Of a stretch of DNA of 64,000 nt, positions 11,201 to 22,331 are shown one piece after another. This DNA is from Byssothecium circinans (Eukaryota; Ascomycota; Dothideomycetes; Pleosporales; Massarinaceae), in the NCBI GenBank assembly GCA_010015675.1, contig ML976980.1, forward strand, positions 693,378-757,377, written 5' to 3'. The notes under the pieces were generated by a model that saw nothing but the letters and a program-made list of their open reading frames with translations, had not been told where the DNA came from and did not search any database. Position 1 is the first letter of the stretch; each line of letters starts with the position of its first letter. The translations under genes and the position numbers were made by a program.

Positions 11201-11681
11201 TGACAACGACTTCCTATTAAGAGTATGACTTCAGCGATGATAGCCACCATCACCTTTTGCCAACTTAACTACTTTCCCTACACGACTACGGGTCCCTCCT
11301 CGTCCACGCATATAAAAGTTGCGACGCTATTTTAAATTGCCCTATATGGTAGAGGGCAAGCGTTTTAATGGCGGGGCAGCTTGTTTAGTGTCCGTGTGTG
11401 AGAGGGTCTGTCGTGCAGAGTTTTTAGGGGGGTTTATATACTGCCATTTCTCGTCTTAGTCACCATGGACCTGACTTCAACATGACTTGTATACTTTTTT
11501 CGGTGTTTCGAGTTAGTGCAAGAGTTCTCTTATCGAATGTCCCGGGTTTATGGCTTCGTACTGGCACCGTACGTACAGCGCATGTCCAAGTCCGTTCAAC
11601 TATTCCCTCTTCACATAACATCTGTATTGGGTATCATCCTATCCCTCCCTCCCCCCTCCCTCCCGCGCTCTCCCCATAACC
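8264..11681. other. 3.4-kb gene-free interval
   Basis: No frame shows a conserved domain, and open frames are short and low-complexity. The best one (10645-11220) is Pro/Ser/His-rich and has no support. The region is moderately AT-rich, with many stops in all frames, and pyrimidine tracts near 11640-11690 that probably belong to the NOSIP-like 3' end. It lacks the extreme TpA-rich look of the 52.7-53.4 kb island. It may hold untranslated or non-coding transcripts, but I see no specific RNA signature. Confidence 0.45.
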
Positions 11682-12752
11682 TCAAACCTGAAACGCTACC
11701 CCATCCCTCTTCACCACCGCCATCCCCGCACTCGCAAACCCCGTCCCTTCGCTCCTCATCTCCACCAACCCAGGCCTAAGCCCTTTCTTACCATCCTTCT
11801 CCTTCTCCCTCTCAGGTTTCGCCGTCAGATCCGCATCGCAGACATAGCAATGCACGCTATCCGGTTCGGGGCCCTCATCATGCACATCCCGATGATGTCT
11901 ATGTTCAGGCCTCATAAACTTGTCCACGCACGGTTTACACAACACATGACCACAAGGAATCCCTACCACAGCCTTCGTTGCGTTCGAAAGCGCTTTCTTG
12001 CAGCTCGGACACGTCGGTACACTCTTCCCCTTATCACCAGACCTCTCCCTCGTGAAGTTAACAGTCACCAGAGTCTTTAAGGACAAGGCGTGCGGATGTG
12101 CGGGATCGCTAGACGGACAAGTCGGACTGCGCTTTGTAGCGTCGACGCGTTGGTGGTTATCCGAGGGCGTTACGCCGGGGACCCAGAAACTGGGGAGATG
12201 TGATTTCGCAGCTTTTCTCTCTGCGTCGAGAGTCACGCGTGCGCGACTCCGCTCTTCGGTCGCGATTCTTTTCAGTTCTTCTTCGTCGACTTCGAATTTG
12301 CGCTTCTTGCCTCGTGTTGAGCCCGGTGTCGCGTCGTGCGTGTCTTCCTGCTCTACGACGATCTTGCCGCCTTGTCTTCCTACGACTGTTCCTCCCCGGC
12401 CGATCTTGACTTCTAGGCCCGCTTGTACGGCCTCGAATTCCTCTACTGCTTTCTGTCGAGCTTCTTCATCGTCCCTGGCGCGTTGGTCGTGCTCTTCTTC
12501 TTTTCTGCGCTCGGCGGCCTTCTCGAGTCGTTTTATCTCTTTGCGCTGCGCGAGGAGGTTCGTCATGGCGCATTCGCGGCAGAAGAGGTCGCCCGATGGA
12601 CAGCATATCGGGTCCTCGGCGGTTAGGAGGCAGAGTTGGCAGGATCCGAAGGGCAGGAACGAGTCTCGGGTCATGCGGCTGGTTTGTGAGCCCCAGGTGG
12701 ACTTGAGCGAGTTGCGCTCGTGGGAGGTGAATATTGTTTTCGGCGGCGGCAT
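11682..12752 (-). CDS. NOSIP-like RING/U-box E3 ubiquitin ligase
   Basis: Intronless, 356 residues. The N-terminus has the family pattern of a short basic start, then SRMTRDSFLPFGSCQLCL and a split zinc-binding U-box (CQLC, CCPSGDLFCREC), followed by a charged helix (KEIKRLEKAAERRKEEE). The C-terminal half has a second RING: CPSCKKAL, PCGHVLCKPCVDKFM and CYVCDADL. It ends GTGFASAGMAVVKRDGVAFQ, a conserved tail of the NOSIP family. Homologues are nuclear ubiquitin ligases found with late spliceosomes; animals name them for nitric oxide synthase binding, which is not expected here. The middle (130-230) is lineage-specific. It is divergent from the tafazzin gene 350 bp away. Confidence 0.85.
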   Translation of the reverse strand: MPPPKTIFTSHERNSLKSTWGSQTSRMTRDSFLPFGSCQLCLLTAEDPICCPSGDLFCRECAMTNLLAQRKEIKRLEKAAERRKEEEHDQRARDDEEARQKAVEEFEAVQAGLEVKIGRGGTVVGRQGGKIVVEQEDTHDATPGSTRGKKRKFEVDEEELKRIATEERSRARVTLDAERKAAKSHLPSFWVPGVTPSDNHQRVDATKRSPTCPSSDPAHPHALSLKTLVTVNFTRERSGDKGKSVPTCPSCKKALSNATKAVVGIPCGHVLCKPCVDKFMRPEHRHHRDVHDEGPEPDSVHCYVCDADLTAKPEREKEKDGKKGLRPGLVEMRSEGTGFASAGMAVVKRDGVAFQV

Positions 12753-13102
12753 TGCGGGCGTAGTGTGAAGGGTAGTGGAGGTGGAGTGGTGGTGATAGAT
12801 ATGGGTATATGTAAGGTGGCGGTAAGTGAGTTTGACGGCTCAAGAGGTCTAATTTCGTAGCCTCGACGTTTCTTTACAATACGTTCGACTATCTTATAAT
12901 TTTCCAGCGATGCAGTCTCGAAAACAAACGAGCTCAGCGCGCGTCAGAAAGTCGACATGATGTCGGAGCCTCGGAAACAACGCGCCTTCTACACGTGGCT
13001 CCTATAGGCCCAAGCTCTCCATCAATTCCGATGCCAAATCTTTTGCGCCCGACCACTTTCCCATGACCCGCCACACGTCCACACCACCACACTCGTTTCC
13101 CA
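12753..13102. promoter_or_regulatory. Divergent promoter between NOSIP-like and TAZ1
   Basis: A 350-bp interval between two outward-facing start codons. No canonical TATA box is evident near either start, which suits two housekeeping genes. Confidence 0.4.
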
Positions 13103-14394
13103 ATGGAGCCTGAGGAGCAGCCCGCTGCTCCAAGCGGGCCATGGCGCGCCGGTTCGACCTTCATAATGAGCGCAGTCGGACTGCTGTGTTCTGGATTTTT
13201 GAACGGGTTGAATCGGAGCGACGCGCCGGGGTTGGACAAGTTTCTGGAGTTGTTGGATGAGAGGAGGGATATTGAGGGGAGGCAGAGGGGATTGATCACA
13301 GGTATGCGACTTTACTTTTTGGAGAGTGGGTTGCGATTGACTGGCAGATAGTTTCAAATCACATCTCTGTGTACGTTCGTTCGCCCGCGTTGGAGTCGCC
13401 GAATTGAGGGACCATGCTCATACCTTGTGTGCTGCGTAGGATGGATGATCCGATAATATGGGGGATATTGCCACTTTCATATTTGTTTAGTCCGGAGAAC
13501 ATGCGATGGGGACTGGGGAGCTACGACTTGTGCTTCACGAATAAGTAGGGTTCTAGCGTCACGATGGCGACAATTGCTAAACAGAAGGGCAGAGGACTCT
13601 CGACTTTCTTCACTTTGGGACAGGTTCTTCCTACGCATCGTTCGGCGTACTCGCAGCACGGCGGCCTCTTCCAGCCCACGATAACGCAAGCCATCCGTCT
13701 CCTCTCGCGCGGCCCTTTTGTACGTCCCGACCACGCTGCCACTAAGACGAAGAAGTCTCTCACAAGCCCTGATCTCTCAGATCCCTTCACCGGCGGCCAT
13801 CTTACGTTCTCCACGAACGGCCAAGACACATTTCCCTCGCCGTCTGCGTACCTCAGCCGGCGCCATGCATGGGTGCACATCTTTCCTGAAGGCATGATAC
13901 ACCAGTCGGAGGCCAAGACGATGCGCTACTTCAAGTGGGGCGTGTCGCGGCTCATACTAGAAAGCGACCCCATGCCGGATATCGTGCCGATGTGGATAGA
14001 AGGCTTGGACGAGGTGATGCACGAGTCGCGCACATTCCCGCGCTTCCTGCCACGCCCGTTCAAGAACATTAGCATCACGTTTGGAGATAGACTGGATGGA
14101 GAGCAGGCGTTTGGTGATTTGCGCCGGCGGTGGAAGCAGATGCGCGAACAAGAGGAACAGAAGAGCGGAAAGCTGGACATTGGTGTGCTCAATGACGCAT
14201 TGAAGCATTCGAAAGAGGCCGTCGAATTGCGCAAAGAGTGCACACTACGCGTCCGCAATGCCGTCTTGAATGTGAGACGGTTGCGCGGCCACGCAGACGA
14301 GGACCCAAAGAGTAGCCTTGCAGAGACTTGGAAGAGAGAAGGCCCCAACCGCGAGGGACCGAAACCGGATGGAAGCTGGACAAAAGACACTTGA
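13103..14394 (+). CDS. TAZ1: Tafazzin, mitochondrial cardiolipin transacylase
   Basis: Four exons (13103-13301, 13352-13370, 13440-13544, 13593-14394) joined in frame give 374 residues. The second exon has only 19 nt. It rebuilds the acyltransferase motif NHISVMDD (His70, Asp75, the HX4D pair), followed by WGILPLSYLF, FFTLGQVLPTHRS and WVHIFPEGMIHQ, the tafazzin-specific blocks. Tafazzin remodels cardiolipin by transacylation on mitochondrial membranes facing the intermembrane space. An N-terminal hydrophobic helix (about 19-36) fits membrane anchoring. A Ser/Thr-rich insert (about 165-200) follows the first motif, as in other filamentous fungi. The last acceptor is ambiguous: GGGCAG at 13592, or an AAG 6 nt upstream, which would add two residues without breaking frame. 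Confidence 0.92.
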
Positions 14395-15211
14395 AGCGCG
14401 ACGCGACGCTGTAAGATAGACGTATAGACGTATAGACAAAAGTGTACATTGTATTGTATTGGGTATGATCGGCGCGATGCATCCGGCGGGAGTTGGGTCG
14501 TGGTTGGCAGGCGCATGCAGCGCAGCATCAAAGAAAGGTCTGAAAGAAAGAGGGACTCTTCATCGGATGTCAGATTAGATCAAGTCATTCACCGTCAGCG
14601 ACGCCTGCTGCCAGACAGAGTGCCAATAGCAGTGAGGGAACCACAGCAGCCGGCGTTGCCCTGTAGACGCAGCCAGGCAGCGGGCTTCGTCACCGGAAGG
14701 CCACAGTGTCCCGAGCAGAGCAGGCCGCGACAGCTGTTCAGGGCCGTCGCGAGTGTCTCTGGCTTGCTCGTATCATCACCCAGCCGAGCATCGCGCACTG
14801 CGTCGCCAGCACAATATGAGAACTAGAATTATAGTCATGGATAGAGACGCAGTGCCGATGACGTTGAAGATGGTGGAGGTGAAGGAGAGGCCGGCGCAGA
14901 CGCAGATGCGGGCAGGCGACGGCAGGTGCAGCTGGGCTTGGCAGGCGCGACCCCTAGCTGCATGCGCTCTACAAATTGGCCCACTGCCCCGCTTCGCCCG
15001 CATCAAGATTCGAAGCTCGAGTCGCTGCTCCCCTTTTCAGCTGCTCCTGCCCCGCTGACCGCCTTCCTAAAACGCGCTGCCCGAAAGCTCCGTTGGTGAC
15101 GCAGCGGCCGAACTGAGATCCATCACGTTTCGCTTATACGTCCAATAGCGCCGGTCCGTTCGCCGAGCACAAGTTCGCTGGTTCGAATAAATACCAGGCC
15201 CGCAGCAGCCA
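14395..15211. other. Intergenic between TAZ1 and NC2-alpha
   Basis: No gene seen. GC-rich, without recognisable motifs or repeats. It serves as the TAZ1 3' region and the promoter of the next gene. Confidence 0.4.
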
Positions 15212-15961
15212 ATGGAGACCGACGCCGACGCGACCGCAAACTGGGCTCCTCAGTCCCCCGATCTGTCAAGCTACCACTCTGCAGAAATCGAGCCAGAGCA
15301 TCCCCAACATCGCGGCTACAGAGGTTCAATCTCCCACGGACTCCCGCATCCCCCGCCGACGTCGAGTCCCACGCTGCACGCGAAACCGCCGCCCCTCGCG
15401 CCGTCCTTCATGCCGCGGGGCATAAAGAACGAGCAGAGCATGCAAGATGCAGACTACGTGCCCGACGCGTCAGAAAAGTCGAGAGGCAAGCGAAAGGTGG
15501 GCAATGGCGCTGCAGCCGTCGACACAGCCTCGCCACCAAGTGCAGAGGATGTCAACATCACAGTGCACTTCCCCGTCGCCAGGATAAAGCGCATCATGCA
15601 GGCCGATGACGATGTGGGCAAGGTCGCACAGGTAACGCCTGTTGTTGTTTGTACGTATCCTGTTCAACCACTAGTCGCAACCAGCTAACCCCTCGCAGCC
15701 AAAGCACTCGAGCTCTTCATGACCTCGCTCGTCACCAAAGCCGCCGCCGAAGCCAAAGCGCGCAATTCCAAGCGGGTCAGCGCCGTCCACCTCAAGCAGG
15801 CCGTCACCAAGGACGAGCAGTTCGACTTCCTCAACGACATTGTCAGCAAGGTTGCCGATGCGCCGGCGGATAAGAGCGACGGTGACGCCATGGACGTGGA
15901 CGGGAAGAAGAAGAAGCCAGCTGGCAGGAGGAGAAAGAAAGCCGACACCGAGAGCCCTTAG
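15212..15961 (+). CDS. NC2-alpha (DRAP1/Bur6-type) histone-fold transcription regulator
   Basis: Two exons, 15212-15650 and 15699-15961, separated by a 48-nt intron with a GCTAAC branch site, give 233 residues. The N-terminal 110 residues are Pro/Ser-rich and disordered. The histone fold (about 112-200) reads [20 protein letters not shown], then [20 protein letters not shown], then [11 protein letters not shown] and [11 protein letters not shown], the classic pattern of DRAP1/NC2-alpha in the CBF/NF-Y-like group. Pairing with NC2-beta and binding TBP on promoter DNA to block or redirect TFIIA/TFIIB is the known family role. The intron interrupts the second histone-fold helix. The C-terminus has a basic patch ([12 protein letters not shown]), a likely nuclear localisation signal. 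DPB3/DPB4-type subunits are less likely given the [13 protein letters not shown] block. Confidence 0.88.
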
Positions 15962-16793
15962 AAAGACATCGGATCAGCCCTCCGCATTTCCTTAGGCGGT
16001 GTTGAGGATCGAATTGGTGAGGGCGGTGGTCTGTTGTTTACGAGTATCTCGGCATTGCATGGCGGTCTCAATTGGAGGCACTGGGTACGGGTCATTAGAG
16101 CGGATCGGCGTTTTCATTATCACGGACGGGGCAATGCGGTATACCAATGAATAAGGCTTTCTTTTCTTCCTCAAGCTTACCATCAGCCTGACTGACTACA
16201 CATGTTTCCAGCCGTGTTGGTTCCCGCGTGGTTTGAAAATCCAAGTAGCCATCCAGCGTGAAGCATGGTGTCAAAACCCTGGCACAGCTTTGCATTGCAT
16301 CTAGCTGGCGTGGAGCGACTTTTCAGGTCACATTTGTAGTTTCGAGCTGTTGGCGCCACAATCTGCACGTTCCCAGCTTCTGAAGATCCCCCGCACTGCC
16401 ACATCCTCCCGCTGCTACGGGCACCCGACTCGTGGACTTCTGGACATCGCACTTATGGATCAGCGTTTCTCCAGGCCGCTGGCTAAATTCATGGATTGCA
16501 TTTCTTGGTCGACGGCACAAGATCGCAAACCACCAACCAGGACGTCGCGCTCCCGCCAATTTATCCGTCAGTCTACGAACATCCCCGCTCTCTCGGGACC
16601 TTCTCAGGCACAACATGCAGGCACAGCCGACAGAGTCTTGCCTTTCCCATGTCTCCGTTGCCGGAATGGATGACGCTTGGAGGAGGCAATAATGAAGTAT
16701 TAAAGCTGAAGCATAAGCTCCGAGTTGAGAGTTTTGGTCATCCACTCACTTTTTAATCTGTCAACATTGAAAGAGATAGAATCGGCTGGAAAG
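15962..16793 (+). promoter_or_regulatory. Upstream region of the SGNH hydrolase
   Basis: No gene seen. A GGCTAAA motif at 16481-16487 matches the XlnR consensus, 307 bp before the ATG. One 7-mer is expected by chance several times in this window, so it is weak evidence for control by xylan. Confidence 0.35.
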
Positions 16794-18214
16794 ATGATAG
16801 TTTTCAAGCTGGTTCTGCTGGTCGGGGGCTTTGTATTTCAGGGAATTCTGGTCAATGGCGATATATTCGATGGTCCTATCTCGAGACATGCGATCCGACC
16901 AAACCCTCCTAATGGCCATTGGATTGATACTTGGGCGTCAATGCCACAACTCACAGAGCCGGCGAACTTACCCCCGGCGCCATTTGTACGTTCCTCACCT
17001 CTACATCTACCCATAGTCTGCTTATATAGACGCAGAACCAAACTGGCACCGTATTCATAAACTCCACGATCCGCCAAACCCTCCACATGTCCATCGGCGC
17101 CTCACAAATCCGTCTCAAGGTCTCCAACGCCTTTGGAGTCACAAATCTCCCCATCACCGCGGCCACTGTAGCGTTACCAGAGAATGACACAGCAGGCATC
17201 CACCAAATCCAGGCTTCCACCGTGCAGAAGGTCACGTTCTCAGGTGAAGACTCAATATCTATTCCCAACGGCGCCCTCGCAGTCTCCGATCCCTTGGACT
17301 TTGAGATTAAGCCGCAGAGTATGTTGACGGTAACTCTGTATCTTGAAACTGGGCAGATAACAAATAGCATCACATCGCACCCTGGTAGTCGAACGACTAC
17401 CTGGTGGCAGTTCGGTAATGCTGTATCCACGCCCTCTCTCACTATTGCAAACGCCACGACCCAAAGCGCAGCACACTGGTACTTCCTCAGCGCGGTCGAA
17501 GCCTGGGTCCCACGCACGCACGGCACGCTCGCTATAATCGGGGACTCGATAACCGATGGCCGCGGCTCCGACACCAACAAAAACAACCGCTGGCCCGACC
17601 TCCTCCTCGCGCGACTCCAAAGCCAAAACAGCAGCAGTACCACCGCCCCTCTGACCGGCAGAATCGCCATCGCCAACCAAGCCGCAGGCGGCAACCGCAT
17701 CCTCGCCGACGGCCTGGGCCCGTCCGCACTCAGCCGCATAGAAAGAGACGTCCTGAGCCACCCAGGCGTCAAATACGCCATGATATTCGAAGGTGTAAAC
17801 GACATCGGCACCGCACCCGCCACTCCCTCGGCGCAAGAATCCATCTACCAGAACCTCACGCAAGCCTACCGGCAAATCGCCACGCGCATCCACGCCTTCG
17901 GCATCCCCGTCTTCGGCGCTACGATCACACCGTTCTGCGCCCCGGCGAACGTTACGGCGCAGCCGTATTCGAGTCCGGAGCGGGAGCGCACGAGAGTCAG
18001 GGTCAATGAGTTTATCAGGGGGAGTGGGGTGTTTGATGCTGTGGTTGATTTTGCGGGGATGGTGGAGGATCCGCTCGTAAAGGGGCAGTTGGGGAGGGAG
18101 TGGGATTCAGGGGATTATCTGCATTTGAATGGGCGGGGGTATCAGAGGTTGGCGGATGGGTTTCCGGTGGGGGTTTTTGGGGAGTGGGAGGGGGGTGTTG
18201 GGGGGTTTGTTTGA
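16794..18214 (+). CDS. Secreted SGNH/GDSL hydrolase (lipase/esterase-like)
   Basis: Two exons, 16794-16985 and 17036-18214, with a 50-nt intron, give 456 residues. The ATG at 16794 directly precedes a signal peptide (hydrophobic residues 2-20). An N-terminal beta-rich domain (about 40-220) comes before the SGNH catalytic domain, a layout seen in fungal members resembling rhamnogalacturonan or acetyl-xylan esterases. Block I is GDSITDG with catalytic Ser near residue 235. Block II Gly lies in QAAGGNRIL, block III Asn in EGVNDIG, and block V Asp/His in DYLHLNGRGY. It probably removes acyl groups from a plant polymer or lipid outside the cell; the substrate cannot be read from sequence. It lies 678 bp upstream of, and on the same strand as, the GH3 gene. 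The C-terminal tail is Gly-rich. Confidence 0.85.
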
Positions 18215-18892
18215 GGGGGAGGAGGGGAGGAGGGGAGGAGGTTTGTAGGGGGTACATGGGCGGGGATGTGGTGTAATGGTTGTAGATTTGGCTACCTTGG
18301 GAGGTAGATATTTAGGATGGTTGTTTTAATATACACGTGATTAGCATACCCGAGGGTTCAACAGGTGGACCAGGCTCAAGCGCAACCGTCATTGATGCTG
18401 ATATTCCTGCGGCGCGCAACAAAGGCACTCACAGTTTGCTTCATGCATGCATGTCGAAAGAAAGCGCTTGAACTGCACCTGGATGCAGTTGAAAACCTAA
18501 GATCTAGGTGGTAAGGAAGAGAAGTTGAAGTGAGAGATTAGTAGTTGGGCGAGCTAGTCCAGAGATGAGCGAACAACAAACAACCTGACGAGCCGCTCTG
18601 CCCCCGCAGTAGTGCCAGGACACTATGAACATGTCGACATATCCGACATTTACCCGCCCCGCTCTCACACCAGAGCTTGGGCATCTTACCCTTTGTAAGC
18701 TTTCACGGCACCTGAAAACCATGGCAAATGACGTTCGAACGTTGAGGGCCTGCCATTTTCGGTACCATTTCGGGTACCCGGGGTAAAGATACGCCATCTA
18801 CTGTGATATGGCGAAAGTATATAATGTGACGAAAGCACTTCTCTCCTTGGGTTTGGTTCTGATCCCACAGGTTCTACTGCAATACCGTCAAC
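18215..18892 (+). promoter_or_regulatory. Upstream region of the GH3 gene
   Basis: A TATATAAT box lies at 18818-18825, 68 bp before the GH3 ATG. The first 50 bp after the SGNH stop are G-rich. No XlnR motif is seen here. Confidence 0.45.
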
Positions 18893-21289
18893 ATGAGACT
18901 TTCCATTGATCTGGCCTTGGCGGCACTTCTGGGGGCCCGCTCATGTCTCGGCCAGGGCTATACCAACGAATCCGAGGTGCCGTTGTATGGCCAAAGTCCG
19001 CCTGTCTATCCTAGTCGTGAGTATTTCCTCCTTTAGTCAAAACTCCTGCTGACTGCCAATCAGCAATTGGCAATGGGACGAGCACTCCTTCGTGGGGCCG
19101 AGCATATGCTCGCGCAAAAGCTTTGGTGGCCCAGATGACTCTGGAAGAGAAAGCCAACATTACTCGCGGCTTCACAGGGCGTTGTGTCGGCAATTCAGGT
19201 GCCATACCACGTTTGAATATCCCATCGCTCTGCTTCGCGGACGCGCCCTCCGGTGTCCGTGGCCAGGAATTCGTGTCCGCGTTTCCTGCGGGTATACATC
19301 TTGCGGCGACTTTTGATCGAGACCTGATGTACCAGTACGGCCATGCACTTGGTGCCGAGTATCGCGGAAAGGGCATCCATGTCGCATTGGGGCCTGTAGC
19401 AGGGCCTATCGGACGCGTTGTACGTGGTGGACGGAACTGGGAGGGACTGAGTAGTGACCCGTACCTTGCGGGTGTGGGCTTGGGAGCTGTCACTCGCGGC
19501 ACCCAAGATAATGGCGTTATTGCAACACCCAAGCATTGGCTTTTGCAAGAGCAGGAATTCCGACGACGACCTGATTCTATGGGGGAAGCGGTGTCGAGCA
19601 ATGTTGATGACCGGACGCTGCACGAGCTTTACGCTTTCCCGTTCATGAATGCGATTCGTGAGGGTGCTGGATCCGTTATGTGCTCCTACCAGCGAGCGAA
19701 CAATTCATATGGATGTCAGAACTCCAAGCTTCTGAATGGCATTTTGAAACAAGAGCTTGGATTCGAGGGCTTTGTGGTCAGTGACTGGCAAGCACAGCAC
19801 GCCGGCGTAGCCTCTGCCAATGCTGGTCTCGATATCGTTATGCCCGATGGTGGATTCTGGGGCCGAAATCTGACCCAAGCTGTGAACAACGGCAGCGTGA
19901 GTGCGGACCGAATCAGCGATATGGCGACCCGTATCCTGGCAACGTGGTATCAGCTCGGCCAGAACCAAAACTATCCCGAAATCGGAGTATACTCCAACTT
20001 CCAAAAGCACGTACCCATCGAAGTCCAGGGCGATCATGCATCTCTCATCCGAGAGATAGGCTCTGCGGGCACCGTTCTCGTGAAAAACGTCAACAACACA
20101 CTGCCGTTAAACAACCCGAAATTCCTCAGCGTATACGGATACGACGCCACCATCAAAGGCAACCCATGGCAGAATCCAGCACGCTTTGGCGGTGGATACG
20201 AAGTCAACTTTGGTTGGAACACTTTGAACGGCACGTTGATCTCTGGAGGAGGTTCAGGCACTAGCACGCCTTCCTACGTCATCAGTCCATTCCATGCCAT
20301 CTCAGAGAGAATAGCGAAGAACCGCGGAACCCTACGCTGGGACTTCGACTCGGAGAACCCGTACCCGCCGTATGTGAATTCGGAAGCGTGCTTGGTCTTC
20401 ATCAATGCATACGCGTCGGAGAGTTTCGACAGGACCAGTCTCACGGATGAGTTTAGCGATAACTTAGTTCAGAACGTCGCAGCCAATTGTTCCAACACAG
20501 TAATCGTTATCCATTCCACCGGTAAGCCCCTCAAAACCACACCCAACACACCCTCCCATCTAACCATTCTCCGCAGGTATCCGCACCGTCGACGCCTGGA
20601 TCGAGAACCCGAACGTCACCGCTGTTCTCTTCGCCGGCCTCCCCGGCCAAGAATCCGGCAACGCCCTCGTCGACATACTCTACGGCGACGTCGCCCCCTC
20701 AGGCAAACTCCCCTACACCATCGCCAAGAAAGAATCCGACTACGGCAGCGTGCTAAACTCCTCCGTGTCCTTCGCCGCTTTCCCCCAAGACAACTTCACC
20801 GAAGGCCGCTACATCGACTACCGCGCCTTCGACCGCGACGGCATCGAGCCTCGCTTCGAATTCGGCTTCGGACTAACCTACACCACCTTCAACTTCTCCG
20901 CCCTCCAACTCGAAACCGACAAACTATCCCTCCCCGCATATCCCGACCCCAGCGTGCCCATCATCCAAGGCGGACACCCCGCGCTCTGGGACCCGGTACT
21001 CGTCGTCAACGCGAGCATCAGCAACACGGGCTCCGTCGCCGCGTCCGAGATCGCGCAGTTGTATCTGGGCATTCCCGACTCGCCGGCTAGGCAGCTGCGT
21101 GGCTTCGAGAGGGTGAGGCTAGAGCCGGGAGAGACGAAGACGGCGGCTTTTGAGCTGACGAGGCGCGATTTGAGCGTGTGGGATGTGCGGGCTCAGGGGT
21201 GGAGGGTGCAGGCTGGGAGGTATGGGGTTTGGGTTGGGGCGAGTAGTCGGGATCTGAGGTTGGAGGGGGGGTTCGAGGTTGTGAATTAA
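18893..21289 (+). CDS. Secreted GH3 beta-glucosidase
   Basis: Three exons (18893-19016, 19064-20521, 20577-21289) give 764 residues; both introns (47 and 55 nt) are phase 1. A signal peptide (about residues 1-21) precedes the GH3 N-terminal TIM barrel, with [47 protein letters not shown] and the nucleophile loop [13 protein letters not shown] (Asp near residue 282). The alpha/beta sandwich follows ([11 protein letters not shown] to [12 protein letters not shown]), then a fibronectin-III-like C-terminal domain with [12 protein letters not shown] and [13 protein letters not shown]. Several N-glycosylation sequons are present. The enzyme releases terminal glucose from cello- or gluco-oligosaccharides outside the cell. 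It lies between an SGNH hydrolase and an MFS transporter on the same strand. Confidence 0.93.
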
Positions 21290-22331
21290 TTTGTTGGAGA
21301 GAGGGGGGGAGTGGGGAGTGGCGATGGAAGGGGAGGTAAAAACGCGTCTTATTTTATAGTAGAGCGAACGCGGAAATATGAGAAATTTCCGGTACAAATA
21401 ATTCCTATTAAGGACATTCTATCACAGTATTACAATATCTTAATTTCAGTCCTAATGAAATAAAGAATGAGGCAAAATATATCGTACTCTTTCCTCCCAG
21501 CCGCCATGGGCAAGACGGACATGTATTAAATGTTTGTATCTCTCCCCTTAGTCTAAGAGATTCAATCATTTCCTCGCACTCGTGTCTTCTGAAGCCTGGC
21601 TGCGACATGCTGTTACCATAGGTAATACCTTCTCACCTGTGGCCTCCCTACCTCTCTTTCTTTACGCCTGTTTTATGCTTATATTACGAGGTAGTTTGGA
21701 GTTTCGTGTCAGATGCTTGAATGTACAGTGTACCTCCCACCTACCACTATACCATCGTACATTCCTGATTATTTGGCCATTTCGTTGATGCAACGCATAT
21801 GACAGTTCGTTTGCGTATCATACAGTAAAAGCTTTACAAAAACCCTAAACAACACTTGTTCACTGAACTTCGCAAACTAGGATTGCTCTACAAGCAGAAT
21901 GCGTCCCAGCAGCTATGACAGCAACGATGGGAGTACAGTAGCTAACCAAAACGGTACCGAAAGTCGTTCGTCGGTAAAGTTCAGACCGAGCTAGAGGTCA
22001 TCCAATAGTTGAGCTAGCTTTCTTGCGTTAGTGTGACGGCTCGCAAATCGACCGGGAATAATATGACATCTGGATGACGACGTCATTTTCACCGTAGGGC
22101 TGAAGGCGCTAGTACGAATCCGAAACCATTGCGTGGACGCAAGAAACTACGCGACAAGTGCGGAGTATGGAGCGTTGTGGTATGGTACCTGAATGCTAAC
22201 GGCTCTTGGTACGGCAATTGATTGATACAAGAGAACGGACCCGCCTGACATCGAATGTTTCCTTTAAAGCACAGATCAAATATCATAGAACACCACCACC
22301 AATTACATCCATCACGATCGGGTAAAGCAAA
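21290..22331. other. Intergenic between GH3 and MFS genes
   Basis: No gene seen. AT-rich in 21300-22000 with short low-complexity stretches. It supplies the GH3 3' end and the transporter promoter. Confidence 0.4.

Noticed and set aside
10645..11220. 191-codon open frame
   Set aside because: Composition is dominated by Pro, His and Ser with no domain, and no promoter or splice support is seen.
11998..12768. 256-codon plus-strand frame opposite the NOSIP-like gene
   Set aside because: It is the shadow of a clearly conserved minus-strand gene.
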